A stretch of DNA of 64,000 nucleotides from positions 372,001 to 436,000 of the forward strand of contig NZ_CP063141.1 in assembly GCF_014961315.1 (NCBI RefSeq), given 5' to 3'. The position numbers and the translations under genes are program-made. The notes under the pieces are model-generated. The model was not told where the DNA came from. It saw nothing but the letters and a program-made list of their open reading frames with translations, and did no database searches. Below are positions 9,623-19,496 of the stretch, in pieces. The stretch's first letter is position 1. Each line of letters begins with the position of its first letter. Source of the DNA: Thermoflavifilum sp. (GTDB lineage: Bacteria > Bacteroidota > Bacteroidia > Chitinophagales > Chitinophagaceae).

Positions 9623-9844
9623 ATGTTCTGGACACTCGAACTGGCTTCGTATCTGGAAGACGCCCCATGGCCGGCTACTAAAGATGAACTGATCGATTAT
9701 GCGATTCGTTCGGGGGCTCCTATTGAAGTCATTGAAAACCTTCAGGAGTTGGAAGATGAGGGCGAGGTGTATGAAGGTATTGAAGACATCTGGCCGGATT
9801 ATCCCTCACAGGAAGATTTCTTCTTCAATGAAGATGAGTATTGA
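9623..9844 (+). CDS. DUF2795 domain protein
   Basis: A very acidic 73-residue protein with the opening FWTLELASYLEDAPWPATK and a C-terminal run of Asp, Glu and aromatic residues. I recognise it as a short DUF2795-type protein that is strongly conserved in Bacteroidota. The biochemical role is not known. It has its own -7 box and a strong terminator, so it is a single-gene unit. Confidence 0.82.
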   Translation: MFWTLELASYLEDAPWPATKDELIDYAIRSGAPIEVIENLQELEDEGEVYEGIEDIWPDYPSQEDFFFNEDEY

Positions 9845-9886
9845 AAAAGTACTGAGCCCTTAGCTCAGCTACACGAACGATAACAG

Positions 9887-9919
9887 AGAGGCTACCTGTC
9901 GGGGTAGCCTCTTGCTTTT
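9887..9919 (+). terminator. intrinsic terminator after the DUF2795 gene
   Basis: A perfect 10-bp stem (9887-9896 with 9903-9912), a 6-nt loop and a T-rich tail (9916-9921). The tail orientation fits the plus strand. It sits between convergent genes, against the fabI stop. Confidence 0.85.
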
Positions 9920-10756
9920 TTACTTATTCTGTTCCTGCATCATCTGTTTCATCAGCGCATCCATGATGGCGTGCGATACACCCGTGAAAGAAAATCCCCC
10001 ATCGTGATAGAGGTTTTGCATGGTAACCATGCGGGTGAGATCGGAAAACAGGGTTACGCAATAATCGGCACACTGCTGTGCGGTGGCATTTCCAAGTGGA
10101 CTCATCTTTTCAGCGTATTCAATGAAACCATCAAAACCCTTTACACCGCTGCCGGCCGTGGTGCGGGTGGGCGATTGCGATACGGTATTGATACGTACTT
10201 TTTTCCTGACCCCATAATGATAACCAAAACTCCGCGCGATGGATTCCAGCAACGCTTTTGCATCGGCCATGTCATTGTAATCCGGGAACACCCGCTGCGC
10301 AGCAATGTAGGTAAGCGCCACCACCGAACCCCATTCATTTATCGCATCGAGCCGGTAAGCCGTTTGCAGTACCCGGTGAAGCGATATGGCCGAAATATCA
10401 AAACCTTTATGCATGAACTCGTAATTGGCTTCCGTATAAGGGATGTTCTTACGCACATTCAAGCTCATACCTACAGAGTGTAAAATAAAATCTACCCCGC
10501 CCTGAAAATGCTCCATGGTTTGTTTGAACAGGTTTTCCAGATCGTCCATGTTGGTAACATCGGCGGGAATGATGGGAGCACCACAGATTTCGGCCAGTTG
10601 CTTGATTTCGCCCATGCGCACGGCAACAGGTGCATTGGTTAATACCAGCTTTGCCCCTTCTTCATGACAGCGAAGCGCCACCTGCCAGGCAATGGATCGC
10701 TCGTCTAATGCACCGAATATGATGCCTTTTTTACCCTGAAGCAATTGATAAGCCAT
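9920..10756 (-). CDS. fabI: enoyl-[acyl-carrier-protein] reductase (NADH)
   Basis: Last reductive step of each fatty acid elongation cycle. The 278-residue short-chain dehydrogenase has the FabI-type glycine segment near residues 15-25 with DERSIAW, the LTYIAAQ segment, and the catalytic pair Y160 and K167 in YNDMADAK (the FabI Y-x6-K spacing). It is monocistronic between two convergent or divergent neighbours. FabI is the target of triclosan-type inhibitors. Confidence 0.95.
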   Translation of the reverse strand: MAYQLLQGKKGIIFGALDERSIAWQVALRCHEEGAKLVLTNAPVAVRMGEIKQLAEICGAPIIPADVTNMDDLENLFKQTMEHFQGGVDFILHSVGMSLNVRKNIPYTEANYEFMHKGFDISAISLHRVLQTAYRLDAINEWGSVVALTYIAAQRVFPDYNDMADAKALLESIARSFGYHYGVRKKVRINTVSQSPTRTTAGSGVKGFDGFIEYAEKMSPLGNATAQQCADYCVTLFSDLTRMVTMQNLYHDGGFSFTGVSHAIMDALMKQMMQEQNK

Positions 10757-10938
10757 AACTAACGTCGTTTGATAATGGAATGGATGAATTGCGGCATAAA
10801 AATAACAAATCCCTATAGTTGCGAGAAAGAAAGCTATTTGTGAAGCCTCCGGCTCTCCGGCCGTAAACCGGGATGAAGCTTAGCTTATTCAACCATTTTG
10901 ATTTTTTGTGGAAAGATGTATTTTCCGGTTTCAATCAA

Positions 10939-11655
10939 ATGCTCAACCGCATGCCTGTTTCACGAAAACCCCCGATTTCAGGTATTAAATCCTGGGCTAT
11001 TGACGATCGCCCACGCGAAAAACTGATGATGAAAGGCCCTGCAGCGCTTAGCGACGTTGAGTTGCTGGCTATTCTCATCCAGCATGGACATAAGGAGAAA
11101 ACGGCCATCGATCTGGCGAAAGAAGTGCTGGAACAATCGGGGCGCGACTGGAATCAGCTGGGGCGACGGACAATTGCCGAGTTCATGCAGATCAAAGGCA
11201 TTGGCGAGGCGAAGGCAATCGCTATCGCAGCCGCACTGGAAATTGGCCGGCGTCGCCAGACCGCACGACTTCAGCAACGCCCGGTGATACGCTGCGGACA
11301 GGATGCTGCCGATATTCTCCAGCCTTTGCTGGCCGATGAACGCGTCGAAGTGTTCTGTGTGATGTTACTCAATCAGGGGCATCGTGTGCTTTCACATGAA
11401 ATCATCAGTCGGGGCGGCATCAGCGGCACGGTAGTCGATGTCAGGCAAATCATCAAACGTGCGCTCGAAATGGAAAGCAGCGCCCTGATCCTGTGCCATA
11501 ATCATCCCTCGGGACAATTGCAGCCCAGTGAGGCCGATCGTGCCATCACCCGAAAAATCGTATCGGCTGCCCAGCTGTTCGATATCCGGGTACTCGACCA
11601 TCTCATCGTGTCGGTGGAAGGATATTTCAGCATGGCTGAACATGGGCTTTTATAA
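10939..11655 (+). CDS. radC: RadC family JAB/MPN domain protein
   Basis: About 238 residues: an N-terminal helix-hairpin-helix region (IKGIGEAKA) and a C-terminal JAMM domain with the metal motif HNHPSG followed by S and D at the family spacing. RadC proteins were once linked to repair; the cellular role is unsettled. In-frame ATGs lie at 10873, 10939 and 10951. The family normally begins shortly before the IKSWAIDDRPREK segment, so 10939 or 10951 is likelier than 10873. Confidence 0.88.
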   Translation: MLNRMPVSRKPPISGIKSWAIDDRPREKLMMKGPAALSDVELLAILIQHGHKEKTAIDLAKEVLEQSGRDWNQLGRRTIAEFMQIKGIGEAKAIAIAAALEIGRRRQTARLQQRPVIRCGQDAADILQPLLADERVEVFCVMLLNQGHRVLSHEIISRGGISGTVVDVRQIIKRALEMESSALILCHNHPSGQLQPSEADRAITRKIVSAAQLFDIRVLDHLIVSVEGYFSMAEHGLL

Positions 11656-11710
11656 TTCCCACCAAATCCGGAAACTTGGCTAACTTCGCCGGTAGTTAGA
11701 ATCTGTAACA

Positions 11711-12712
11711 ATGGTTAAAATTGGCTTACTGGGTGTGGGAAAGCTTGGTAAAATTCATCTCGCCCAGTTGTTATCCCTGCCACAGGCTGAAGTGATCGGA
11801 TTTTACGATCCGGATGAGCGTACCTCCGAAGAAGTTATCCAGCAATTTCAGGTGAAACGATTCCCCGATGCAGCATCGCTTCTGCAGGCCTGCGATGCCG
11901 TGGATATTGTTACGCCCACACCCCTGCACTTTCCCCTGGCCGAACAGGCTATCCGTTATGGCAAACACGTATTTGTGGAAAAGCCCATGTGCAGCACGCT
12001 TTTGGAAGCAGAATCACTCGTTAAACTGGTGAATGAAGCCCATATCTGTTTTCAGGTCGGACATGTAGAACGGTTTAACCCGGCTTTTCTGGCTTTGCAG
12101 GATTACCGCCTGCAGCCTATGTTCATTGAAGTACACCGCCTGGCTCAATTTCAGCCGCGTAACACAGAAACGAGCGTAATCCTGGACCTGATGATTCACG
12201 ATATCGATATTTTGTTGCACTTGGTGCCATCCGAAGTGCATCGCGTATCGGCGAGCGGAGTGGCCGTGCTGAGTGAATCCACGGATATCGCCAACGCCCG
12301 CATCGAATTTGAAAACGGTTGCGTGGCCAACTTAACTTCCAGCCGCATATCCATGAAAAAAATGCGCAAAATGCGCTTGTTTCAGAAAGATGCCTATATC
12401 GGTATCGACTTCCTGAATAAAAAAACAGAAATCATTCACCTGATGTCTTCCGAAAACCCACAGCCGGCCGGGGATAATCACAGCCCCCAGCTGAGCTTCG
12501 ACCTGGATACGCCCCAGGGCAAACGAAGAGTAGCCCTGCATTATCCCGCCATCCCGGAAGTGAACGCCATCCGCATGGAATTACAACTATTTTGCGACAG
12601 CATTTTGCAGCATAAACCTGTCGCCGTAAACGCCGTTGAAGCTTATCGAGCTTTAAAAATCGCTTACCAGATTCTGGATAAAATTCAAAAAAATACTCCG
12701 ATTACCTTCTGA
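11711..12712 (+). CDS. Gfo/Idh/MocA family NAD(P)-dependent oxidoreductase
   Basis: A 333-residue dehydrogenase-like protein with the N-terminal Rossmann motif GLLGVGKLGKIH and the conserved VEKP motif (K91), which contacts cofactor and substrate. The C-terminal half is the family alpha/beta domain. The substrate is not predictable; a sugar or inositol derivative is typical. A weak promoter-like TAACTTCG lies upstream at 11682-11689. The next gene follows after 49 bases. Confidence 0.88.
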   Translation: MVKIGLLGVGKLGKIHLAQLLSLPQAEVIGFYDPDERTSEEVIQQFQVKRFPDAASLLQACDAVDIVTPTPLHFPLAEQAIRYGKHVFVEKPMCSTLLEAESLVKLVNEAHICFQVGHVERFNPAFLALQDYRLQPMFIEVHRLAQFQPRNTETSVILDLMIHDIDILLHLVPSEVHRVSASGVAVLSESTDIANARIEFENGCVANLTSSRISMKKMRKMRLFQKDAYIGIDFLNKKTEIIHLMSSENPQPAGDNHSPQLSFDLDTPQGKRRVALHYPAIPEVNAIRMELQLFCDSILQHKPVAVNAVEAYRALKIAYQILDKIQKNTPITF

Positions 12713-12761
12713 GCGGTTGAAACCTGTATGCAGATTTCCGCTTTTCCGGTAATTTTCACAC

Positions 12762-13679
12762 ATGCCAACTTTACGTTTGCTGGATGCAGCAGAAATTGAC
12801 GCCCGACAATGGGATGCCTGTATCGCCCTCGCTCCAAACGGCACGCCCTATGCCTGTTTCCATTACCTGAACGCCATGGCCGACCGGTGGTGCGCCCTGG
12901 TGATGGACGATTATCGCCTGGTAATGCCCCTGCCTTTTAAACGTAAATGGGGGATTCGCTACGTGTATCGACCTCCTTTCATTCAGCGGCTGGGCATTTT
13001 TCAAGTCAACGAAAGGTGTTCGGAAGTCCTGAAAAAAGCATGCTTTGAAAAAGCATTGCAACATTTTTCCTACCTGCATTACAGCGTTGACGCCGAAACG
13101 GCCATCGAGCTTCCGCACATGCAAGCCTTCGCCGAACCGAATTATGTGCTGGATCTCCAGAAGCCTTATGCCTCCATCCGCAGCCAGTACCACCCTTCCC
13201 TCATCCGATCCCTGAAACGAGCAGAAACTTCCGGACTGATGCTGCAGGAAGGAAGTCTGCCTGAAGCCATACGTTTTTGCTATGCCCGATATCATCGTCA
13301 GATCCCTGAACTGGCAGATAAAGACTTGCAACGCCTGCTACACGCTGCACAGCACGACCGATGCTATCAGATTAACTGCCATCGGGTGGTCAATCAACAT
13401 GAAGAACTGCTGGCCGTGGCTGTATGGTTACACGATTCACAACGCATGATCGCTATTCTGAATGGTTGCAATGAAACGGGAAGAACCCTGCGAGCCATGC
13501 ATTTTCTTTTCGACCGGGTGATCCGGCAATACAGCAACACCCCACTCGTCCTCGATTTTGAAGGCTCATCACTTCCCGGCGTGGCCCGATTCATCCGTAA
13601 CTTCGGCGCTTCACTGGAAAATTATGTCACCTTACATGCCAATCGACTTCCTTTCCCTTTGAGATGGATAAAACGATGA
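12762..13679 (+). CDS. GNAT/FemAB-like acyltransferase, function unknown
   Basis: A 305-residue protein without signal peptide. The C-terminal half (near DFEGSSLPGVARFIRNFGA) looks like the GNAT fold used by FemAB-type peptidyl and N-acyl transferases, and the N-terminal half resembles the paired domain of such proteins. I recognise the type as common in Bacteroidota but uncharacterised. It may be cotranscribed with the oxidoreductase upstream. Function is unknown; fold is inferred from pattern only. Confidence 0.6.
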   Translation: MPTLRLLDAAEIDARQWDACIALAPNGTPYACFHYLNAMADRWCALVMDDYRLVMPLPFKRKWGIRYVYRPPFIQRLGIFQVNERCSEVLKKACFEKALQHFSYLHYSVDAETAIELPHMQAFAEPNYVLDLQKPYASIRSQYHPSLIRSLKRAETSGLMLQEGSLPEAIRFCYARYHRQIPELADKDLQRLLHAAQHDRCYQINCHRVVNQHEELLAVAVWLHDSQRMIAILNGCNETGRTLRAMHFLFDRVIRQYSNTPLVLDFEGSSLPGVARFIRNFGASLENYVTLHANRLPFPLRWIKR

Positions 13680-13695
13680 CCGGTTCAGGAAATGT

Positions 13696-14394
13696 TTAAC
13701 GCTTAGCCAGCAACAGCGCAGCTATTTCGAAATCGTGCGGATAGGTTAATTTGATATTCGTGGGTTCCCCTTCTACCAGTTGAATGGTATGACCTGCTTT
13801 TTCGACCACGGTGGCCTCATCTGTAAATTGTGGATCATAGGGTTGCCGGAAAGCTTCAAGCAGCAAGGCAGCCCGAAAGGTCTGAGGGGTTTGCATGCAT
13901 TTCACCGTATGGCGATCGAGGGGATGGTTGCGTCCTTCGGCATCTACCACCCTCAAGCTTTCTGTGGCGGGTACAACCGGTACCGCCGTTCCATGCTCGA
14001 CGGCAACCGCATAACAACGCTGAATCAATGCCGGAGTCAGCAACGGCCGGGCCGCATCATGTACAAACACCATGGCATCCGGTTCCTGCACGGCAGCGAG
14101 TCCGTTTTTCACCGAATGAAAACGTGTTTCTCCACCGGTAATCAAAGTAAAAGGATGGGGTGCAAAGATGGTGGGTAAATCCTGTACAAAATCGGGATAA
14201 ACACCTGGTAAAACCAGAATAAACCGGATGTCGGGAAAGCTGCTGGCAAAGGCTTCTATGCTATAACGCAATACGGGCTTACCGGCCAGCCAGGCAAATT
14301 GCTTGGGTGTGCTGCTTACTTCGCCGGCAGGACGTGCACGGGTGCCCTGTCCGGCGGCCACAATCAACGCATATCGGGGCGGGGATATAGCCAT
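13696..14394 (-). CDS. ispD: 2-C-methyl-D-erythritol 4-phosphate cytidylyltransferase, with a loop insertion
   Basis: Third step of the MEP isoprenoid pathway: CTP plus methylerythritol phosphate gives CDP-ME. The 232-residue product has AAGQGTR at the start and the later DAARPLL and KLTYPHDFE motifs. The CTP loop is odd. In the E. coli enzyme the catalytic Arg20 and Lys27 are seven positions apart; here R19 and K31 are twelve apart because of about five extra residues (ARPAGEVSST between R and P). It lies 11 bases downstream of queA on the same strand and is probably in one operon with it. Confidence 0.88.
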   Translation of the reverse strand: MAISPPRYALIVAAGQGTRARPAGEVSSTPKQFAWLAGKPVLRYSIEAFASSFPDIRFILVLPGVYPDFVQDLPTIFAPHPFTLITGGETRFHSVKNGLAAVQEPDAMVFVHDAARPLLTPALIQRCYAVAVEHGTAVPVVPATESLRVVDAEGRNHPLDRHTVKCMQTPQTFRAALLLEAFRQPYDPQFTDEATVVEKAGHTIQLVEGEPTNIKLTYPHDFEIAALLLAKR

Positions 14395-14405
14395 GAGGCA
14401 AATAA

Positions 14406-15455
14406 TCAGAGAATCAACATGGCATCTCCGTAGCTGTAGAACCGGTATTTTTCCTTGATGGCCACCTGATAGGCCTCCATAATCAGGTCATATCCCGCAA
14501 AGGCACAGACCATGATGATTAAACTGGTTTTGGGGAGATGGAAATTGGTGACCATGGCGTCGGGAATGGAAAAATGATAAGGCGGATGGATGAACAGATT
14601 GGTCCATCCTTCACCGGGCCGCAACAAACCCTGCGAAGTAACCGACGATTCCACGGCACGCACCGAGGTTGTACCTACAGCACATACCTTGTGGCCACTT
14701 AGCTTGGCTTCGTTGACCAGCTTTGCGGCATATTCATCGATACGGTAATACTCGGCATCCATCTTATGCTTGCTCAGGTCTTCCACCTCAATGGGCTTGA
14801 ACGTGCCAAGACCCGTATGCAGCGTGATTTCTGCGAAACGGATGCCTTTGATTTCCATGCGCTTGATCAGTTCCTTGGTAAAATGCAAACCCGCCGTAGG
14901 CGCCGCCACAGCCCCTTCGTATTTTGCGTAAACGGTCTGGTATCTTTCCTTGTCTTCTTCTGTGGGCTTACGTTTAATGTATTTGGGCAAAGGCGTTTCG
15001 CCTAATTTTTCCAGCAGCTGCCTGAATTCCTGATCCGATCCTTCAAATAAAAAGCGAATGGTTCGGCCTCGTGAGGTGGTATTATCAATCACTTCCGCCA
15101 CCAGTTCATCGTCTTCTCCGAAATACAGCTTGTTGCCCACGCGAATTTTGCGTGCCGGATCAACCACCACATCCCAGAGACGGTTGGTTTTATTCAGTTC
15201 GCGAAGCAGAAACACCTCGATCTTGGCGCCTGTCTTTTCTTTCCGGCCGTATAACCTGGCGGGGAATACTTTGGTATTGTTGACGATGAATACATCTTTA
15301 TCGTCGAAATACTCGATGATGTCTTTGAAAATCCGATGTTCGATTTTACCGGTATCTCGATGCACGACCATCAGTCGGGATTCATCGCGGTTCTTGGCGG
15401 GATTCTGGGCAATTAAGTTTATGGGTAAATCAAACTTAAACTGGGAGAGCTTCAT
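14406..15455 (-). CDS. queA: tRNA preQ1(34) S-adenosylmethionine ribosyltransferase-isomerase
   Basis: Adds the cyclopentene ring in queuosine synthesis at the tRNA wobble position, using the ribosyl part of SAM. The 349-residue product shows [18 protein letters not shown] near the start, [10 protein letters not shown] in the middle and [14 protein letters not shown] near the end, all family hallmarks. tRNA-Tyr(GTA) in this window is one of the queuosine substrates in bacteria. It is followed by ispD. Confidence 0.95.
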   Translation of the reverse strand: MKLSQFKFDLPINLIAQNPAKNRDESRLMVVHRDTGKIEHRIFKDIIEYFDDKDVFIVNNTKVFPARLYGRKEKTGAKIEVFLLRELNKTNRLWDVVVDPARKIRVGNKLYFGEDDELVAEVIDNTTSRGRTIRFLFEGSDQEFRQLLEKLGETPLPKYIKRKPTEEDKERYQTVYAKYEGAVAAPTAGLHFTKELIKRMEIKGIRFAEITLHTGLGTFKPIEVEDLSKHKMDAEYYRIDEYAAKLVNEAKLSGHKVCAVGTTSVRAVESSVTSQGLLRPGEGWTNLFIHPPYHFSIPDAMVTNFHLPKTSLIIMVCAFAGYDLIMEAYQVAIKEKYRFYSYGDAMLIL

Positions 15456-15479
15456 CTTACAAACCAGATTTTAAACGTG

Positions 15480-15487
15480 CAAAGGTA
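15480..15487 (-). promoter_or_regulatory. -7 box of queA
   Basis: TACCTTTG on the minus strand, 25 bases before the queA ATG, matches TAnnTTTG. No good -33 element at the expected distance. Confidence 0.45.
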
Positions 15488-15558
15488 AAACGATTTCCGG
15501 TAGCATGTAGCATGTGCTGGCTGAAAGAATTGTGAAAACAAAACCCTGAAAGGCGATA

Positions 15559-16335
15559 TCAAAACCTCAGGTGCTTGACCGTGAGTCCTTTGTTGATGAG
15601 CTGCTTGAGCGAATCAATACCTATCCTGACGTGCAGCTCCGCAAAGTTGTCGGTTACTTTTTTATCGCTTTCCGCCGTCTTCACGCCTTCGGGCACCATG
15701 GGCTGGTCGCTCACCAGCAGGAGGGCTCCGGTGGGAATATGGTTGAAAAAGCCCACGCTGAAGATGGTGGCGGTCTCCATATCGATGGCCATGGCGCGGA
15801 TGCGCTGGAGGTATTTTTTGAATTCGGTATCGTGCTCCCACACGCGGCGGTTGGTGGTGTAGCAGGTACCCGTCCAGTAATCGCGCCCATAATCGCGAAT
15901 GGTGGTCGAAACGGCTTTCTGGAGAGCAAAAGCCGGCAGGGCCGGCACCTCGGGCGGGAAATAGTCCGACGAAGTGCCCTCGCCCCGGATGGCGGCGATG
16001 GGCAATATGAGGTCGCCCACCTTATTCTTGCGCTTCAATCCACCGCATTTACCCAGAAACAAGACGGCTTTGGGTGCGATGGCACTCAGCAAATCCATGA
16101 TCGTGGCGGCATTGGCACTGCCCATGCCGAAGTTGATCATCGTGATGCCTTCGGCCGTGGCGCAGGGCATAGGCTTGCCCTGCCCTACAATCTTCACCTC
16201 GTGCAGATTGGCAAACATCTGCAGGTAATCGCTGAAATTGGTGAGCAGGATATACTTTCCGAAATTGGATAATTTTTCTCCGGTGTATCGTGGCAACCAG
16301 TCTTTAACGATATCCTCTTTGGTTTTCAGCGCCAT
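15559..16335 (-). CDS. amn: AMP nucleosidase
   Basis: Splits AMP into adenine and ribose 5-phosphate. The 258-residue short form is typical of Bacteroidota and lacks the long N-terminal domain of the E. coli enzyme. The nucleoside phosphorylase fold is shown by INFGMGSANAATIMDLL, FLGKCGGL and MAIDMETATIF. Monocistronic; divergent from the HsdR-N gene with a 54-base gap. Confidence 0.92.
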   Translation of the reverse strand: MALKTKEDIVKDWLPRYTGEKLSNFGKYILLTNFSDYLQMFANLHEVKIVGQGKPMPCATAEGITMINFGMGSANAATIMDLLSAIAPKAVLFLGKCGGLKRKNKVGDLILPIAAIRGEGTSSDYFPPEVPALPAFALQKAVSTTIRDYGRDYWTGTCYTTNRRVWEHDTEFKKYLQRIRAMAIDMETATIFSVGFFNHIPTGALLLVSDQPMVPEGVKTAESDKKVTDNFAELHVRIGIDSLKQLINKGLTVKHLRF

Positions 16336-16389
16336 AGACCTGTTTTCGCATAAAATTAAGCATATTTACATTCATCCAACCGGAAACCT

Positions 16390-16845
16390 ATGATCGACCT
16401 GTCTTTTCCGGATTTTACGTTTCGGGTGATGCATCGGGGGCAACGAAGCTATATTTTCGATCGCATCCGCCGACGCTATGTGGCCCTGAAGCCCGAAGAG
16501 TGGGTGCGCCAGCATGTGCTACACTACCTGATCGATGTGGCGGGCTACCCGGCTGGACTGATGGCTGTGGAAAAGCGGATTCCGGGTCATGCAGCCGGCA
16601 GGCGTGCCGATATTGTGGTATATGATCCCGCCCTGCAGCCCTGGATGGTGGTGGAATGCAAGGCCCCAGAGGTGCCGATTGGCGAGGTTGCCCTGATGCA
16701 GGCGGCGGGGTATAATTTTCCGCTGCAGGCCCGCTATCTGCTCATCACCAATGGACATAGCGCCTGGCTTTGCGATGGCCATGCCTCCCCGCCCGCCTGG
16801 CTGGATGCCCTGCCCCCATGGCCAGGAAAAACTCAACAGGGATGA
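16390..16845 (+). CDS. stand-alone HsdR N-terminal-like nuclease domain protein
   Basis: A 151-residue protein with the PD-(D/E)xK layout: a short N-terminal helical part, GRRADIVVYD and VVECKAP, with the likely catalytic D, E and K. It matches the free-standing HsdR-N type domain that is widespread in Bacteroidota and is not part of a restriction system: there is no hsdM or hsdS here. Role unknown, possibly nucleic-acid related. The next gene begins 73 bases later on the same strand. Confidence 0.78.
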   Translation: MIDLSFPDFTFRVMHRGQRSYIFDRIRRRYVALKPEEWVRQHVLHYLIDVAGYPAGLMAVEKRIPGHAAGRRADIVVYDPALQPWMVVECKAPEVPIGEVALMQAAGYNFPLQARYLLITNGHSAWLCDGHASPPAWLDALPPWPGKTQQG

Positions 16846-16918
16846 CCCCATTTTTTGCGGCGCTCCCGGAAAATTTTACATACATCACGAAAAAACACCA
16901 TATCAAGGAAAGCGGTAT

Positions 16919-17974
16919 ATGTATTTTCCTGCCTTCAAACTTTTTCTTATGATAGGAATTAACCTGAACAGCGATACTGATGCCCCCAAGTACATCTGGA
17001 ACAAGATTTACGGCCGACTCACCTACCTGACTCCTGCGTATGAACGGGTGCCCATCTACCTGGTGGATGAAGCAACCATGGACAGGATTCATCCTCCCGA
17101 ACGCAGCCTGAGCATGGATGTCCTGAAAGAAAGGCTTCCCGGTATCATGGGTAGGCTAGAGGAAGAAGCCGAGCGAATGAGGGAAGAGGAGCTTCCGCGA
17201 TGGGCATCCATCATCGAAGAAGGATTGAATGCTTGTTTCACCTCACAAATGTCAGCACTGGGCGCCTATTTCCATGATTTTCAGCCCCAACCGGAGCTGG
17301 CCCACGACCTGACAAACATCCTGGAAGAAAGGACTAAATATGATAAAGCTCTAAAAGAACAAATACGCGCCCAGCACCCCCGTCTTCCAGCAGGAGAAGT
17401 GATTTTCATCTGCCCGGAACGGATTTACCGGCACGAAAAACCCGAATTATTATTTCAAAAAGTGGTTATCCACGAGCTGGCCCATGCCTATGTGGGAGGG
17501 GAAAGAAATGAGGATTACCGGCGGGGATATGGCCGGGTGATTGAGGAAAGCCTGGCCAATGCCGTGGCGCTCAGCCATTTCCGCAGAAAAGAAACACCGG
17601 CTTTAAAAGCCTTCATTGCCACCCAGCCACCGGAATACCGGGGATGTTATTTCTGGATAGACAATCTTTCCACCAATGAACATCTGTTCATGCGTTATCA
17701 CCTGGAACACTGGAGAAATCGACCGGTTAACCTCCTGCTTGCAAAGCATGTTTTTCGACATCCCATATTTCGAGATCCTGATGAATTTGAATTCTTTATA
17801 CATAAAATTTTTAGAAGGCAACCCTTATCCTACTGGTATTTCTTAGACCATTGGGGCTTTCCACGTGAAATTTTAAAAGATGCACTGGAGCAAAACTATG
17901 AAAAAAATAATCACCGTCCCCTTTGCAACCTGATCAGCCTGGCGATTCTGCAGTTTGTAGCCGAGCAGGGATAA
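16919..17974 (+). CDS. HExxH (gluzincin-like) putative metalloprotease, uncharacterised
   Basis: A 351-residue protein I cannot place in a named family. It has H185-E-L-A-H189 followed by E209/E210 in VIEESLAN about 20 residues later, the layout of gluzincins (two His and a downstream Glu binding zinc). There is no clear signal peptide, so it probably acts in the cytoplasm. The C-terminal third is rich in aromatic and basic residues (FFIHKIFRRQPLSYWYFLDH). Start choice: ATG 16919 is preceded by an AAGGAA stretch; ATG 16949 is an alternative. It stands between the HsdR-N gene and the convergent dehydrogenase. Confidence 0.65.
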   Translation: MYFPAFKLFLMIGINLNSDTDAPKYIWNKIYGRLTYLTPAYERVPIYLVDEATMDRIHPPERSLSMDVLKERLPGIMGRLEEEAERMREEELPRWASIIEEGLNACFTSQMSALGAYFHDFQPQPELAHDLTNILEERTKYDKALKEQIRAQHPRLPAGEVIFICPERIYRHEKPELLFQKVVIHELAHAYVGGERNEDYRRGYGRVIEESLANAVALSHFRRKETPALKAFIATQPPEYRGCYFWIDNLSTNEHLFMRYHLEHWRNRPVNLLLAKHVFRHPIFRDPDEFEFFIHKIFRRQPLSYWYFLDHWGFPREILKDALEQNYEKNNHRPLCNLISLAILQFVAEQG

Positions 17975-17978
17975 TATG

Positions 17979-18010
17979 CCCCTGAGGCAAACCAGCAACT
18001 GCATCAGGGG
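17979..18010. terminator. weak inverted repeat between convergent genes
   Basis: A 7-bp stem (17979-17985 with 18004-18010) with an 18-base loop overlaps the stop of the glutamate dehydrogenase gene. There is no T run on either side, so termination is possible but not shown. Confidence 0.3.
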
Positions 18011-19464
18011 AATATGCCCAGCTGGGCATAGGCTTCGCCGATTTTGTTGATGGCGCTGACAAAAGCCGCCGTGCGCATATCGGGGATGTCTTTATGGCTA
18101 TGCCAGATCTCGCGGATTTCCTGCACGGCCTCAATCATGGTTTCTTCCAGTCCGGAGTTCACCAGGTCGATTTCATCGGGGCCATGCTCGATGAGGCGGC
18201 GATGGGCATCGTCCACAGGCTTACCGGTATTTTTTTCGATTTGCTCTAAAATCAGGTGATTCATATTGGCGGTAAACCTTTTTTCGATGCGGCCATAGCG
18301 CACATGTTGCAGGTTTTTCAACCATTCGAAATAAGAAACGGTAACGCCGCCGGCATTCAGGAACACATCGGGCACCACCAGCACATTTTTTTTCAGCAGT
18401 ATCTCGTCGGCTTCCACAGTAAGCGGCCCATTGGCGGCTTCACCGATGATCCTGGCCTTGATGCGGGGCGCATTCTCGGCATCGATGACATTTTCCAGCG
18501 CCGCCGGAATCAGGATATCGCATTCCAGTTCGAGTCCATCGGTATTGCGGCGCAGCGTCTGGGCACCGGGGAAGTTTTTGATGGAGCCCGTTTCCTCGCG
18601 GAACTTCACCACCTCATCGGGGTTCAGGCCCCTGGGATTGTAAATGGCGGCATCCCATTCAATCAGGCAAATGATTTTGGCTCCGGCTTCATAGAAGAAT
18701 TTCGCGGTATGGTAGCCCACATTGCCCAGTCCCTGCACAATCACGGTTTTGCCTTCCACGCCGGGTTCCAGGCCCAGGCGCTTCATATCTTCCTTATGGC
18801 TCAGCACTTCCCGCAGGCCATAGAACACGCCCCTGCCCGTGGCTTCTTTCCGGCCCCGCACGCCGCCCTGGGAAACGGGCTTACCGGTTACGCAACCCAG
18901 TCCATCCAGTTCGCCGGGTTTCAGGCTCAGGTAGGTGTCGAGTATCCAGCTCATTTCCCGTTCGCCGGTGCCATAATCGGGTGCCGGTACATCGATGCCC
19001 GGACCGATGAAGTTTTTCTTGATGAGCTCCGACGTATAGCGCCGGGTGATTTTTTCTAACTCATATACCGAATATTTTTTCGGATTGATGCGAATGCCGC
19101 CCTTGGCACCGCCAAAAGGCACGTTCACGATGGCACATTTATAAGTCATCAGTGCGGCCAGGGCCATCACTTCATCCTGATTCACTTCCTCGCTGTAGCG
19201 AATGCCGCCCTTACAGGGCAATTTGTGATGCGAATGCTGCACCCGATAAGCTTCGATAACCTCGATATGATCGCCGATTTTCACCGGGAAACGCATGCGG
19301 TAAACGGCATTACAGGCTTTGATTTGCTCCAGAATGCCCTTTTCCCATTTCGTAAACCGGGCGGCCTTATCGAACCACATCTCCACATTGTGGAAAAAAC
19401 TATAAGGCTTTTTCACAGGCCCCTGTGCGGGATGATTTGTAGTGACTTGATCTGAGGTTAGCAT
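18004..19464 (-). CDS. Glu/Leu/Phe/Val dehydrogenase (glutamate dehydrogenase type)
   Basis: Reversible oxidative deamination of an amino acid, most likely glutamate. The 486-residue protein has the substrate segment [10 protein letters not shown], the catalytic-lysine segment [23 protein letters not shown] and the nucleotide-binding [14 protein letters not shown]. It follows the ccmBCD genes by 32 bases and may be read from the same transcript. Whether it prefers NAD or NADP cannot be settled by eye. Confidence 0.92.
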   Translation of the reverse strand: MLTSDQVTTNHPAQGPVKKPYSFFHNVEMWFDKAARFTKWEKGILEQIKACNAVYRMRFPVKIGDHIEVIEAYRVQHSHHKLPCKGGIRYSEEVNQDEVMALAALMTYKCAIVNVPFGGAKGGIRINPKKYSVYELEKITRRYTSELIKKNFIGPGIDVPAPDYGTGEREMSWILDTYLSLKPGELDGLGCVTGKPVSQGGVRGRKEATGRGVFYGLREVLSHKEDMKRLGLEPGVEGKTVIVQGLGNVGYHTAKFFYEAGAKIICLIEWDAAIYNPRGLNPDEVVKFREETGSIKNFPGAQTLRRNTDGLELECDILIPAALENVIDAENAPRIKARIIGEAANGPLTVEADEILLKKNVLVVPDVFLNAGGVTVSYFEWLKNLQHVRYGRIEKRFTANMNHLILEQIEKNTGKPVDDAHRRLIEHGPDEIDLVNSGLEETMIEAVQEIREIWHSHKDIPDMRTAAFVSAINKIGEAYAQLGIFP

Positions 19465-19496
19465 GGCATTTAAATTTAGGAGATAAGATAAAATTT

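Noticed and set aside
16390..16845. Type I restriction system
   Set aside because: Only a lone HsdR-N-like domain is present; there is no helicase part, no hsdM and no hsdS.
17979..18010. Strong terminator between the HExxH gene and glutamate dehydrogenase
   Set aside because: The loop is long and there is no T run, so it is kept only as a weak inverted repeat.
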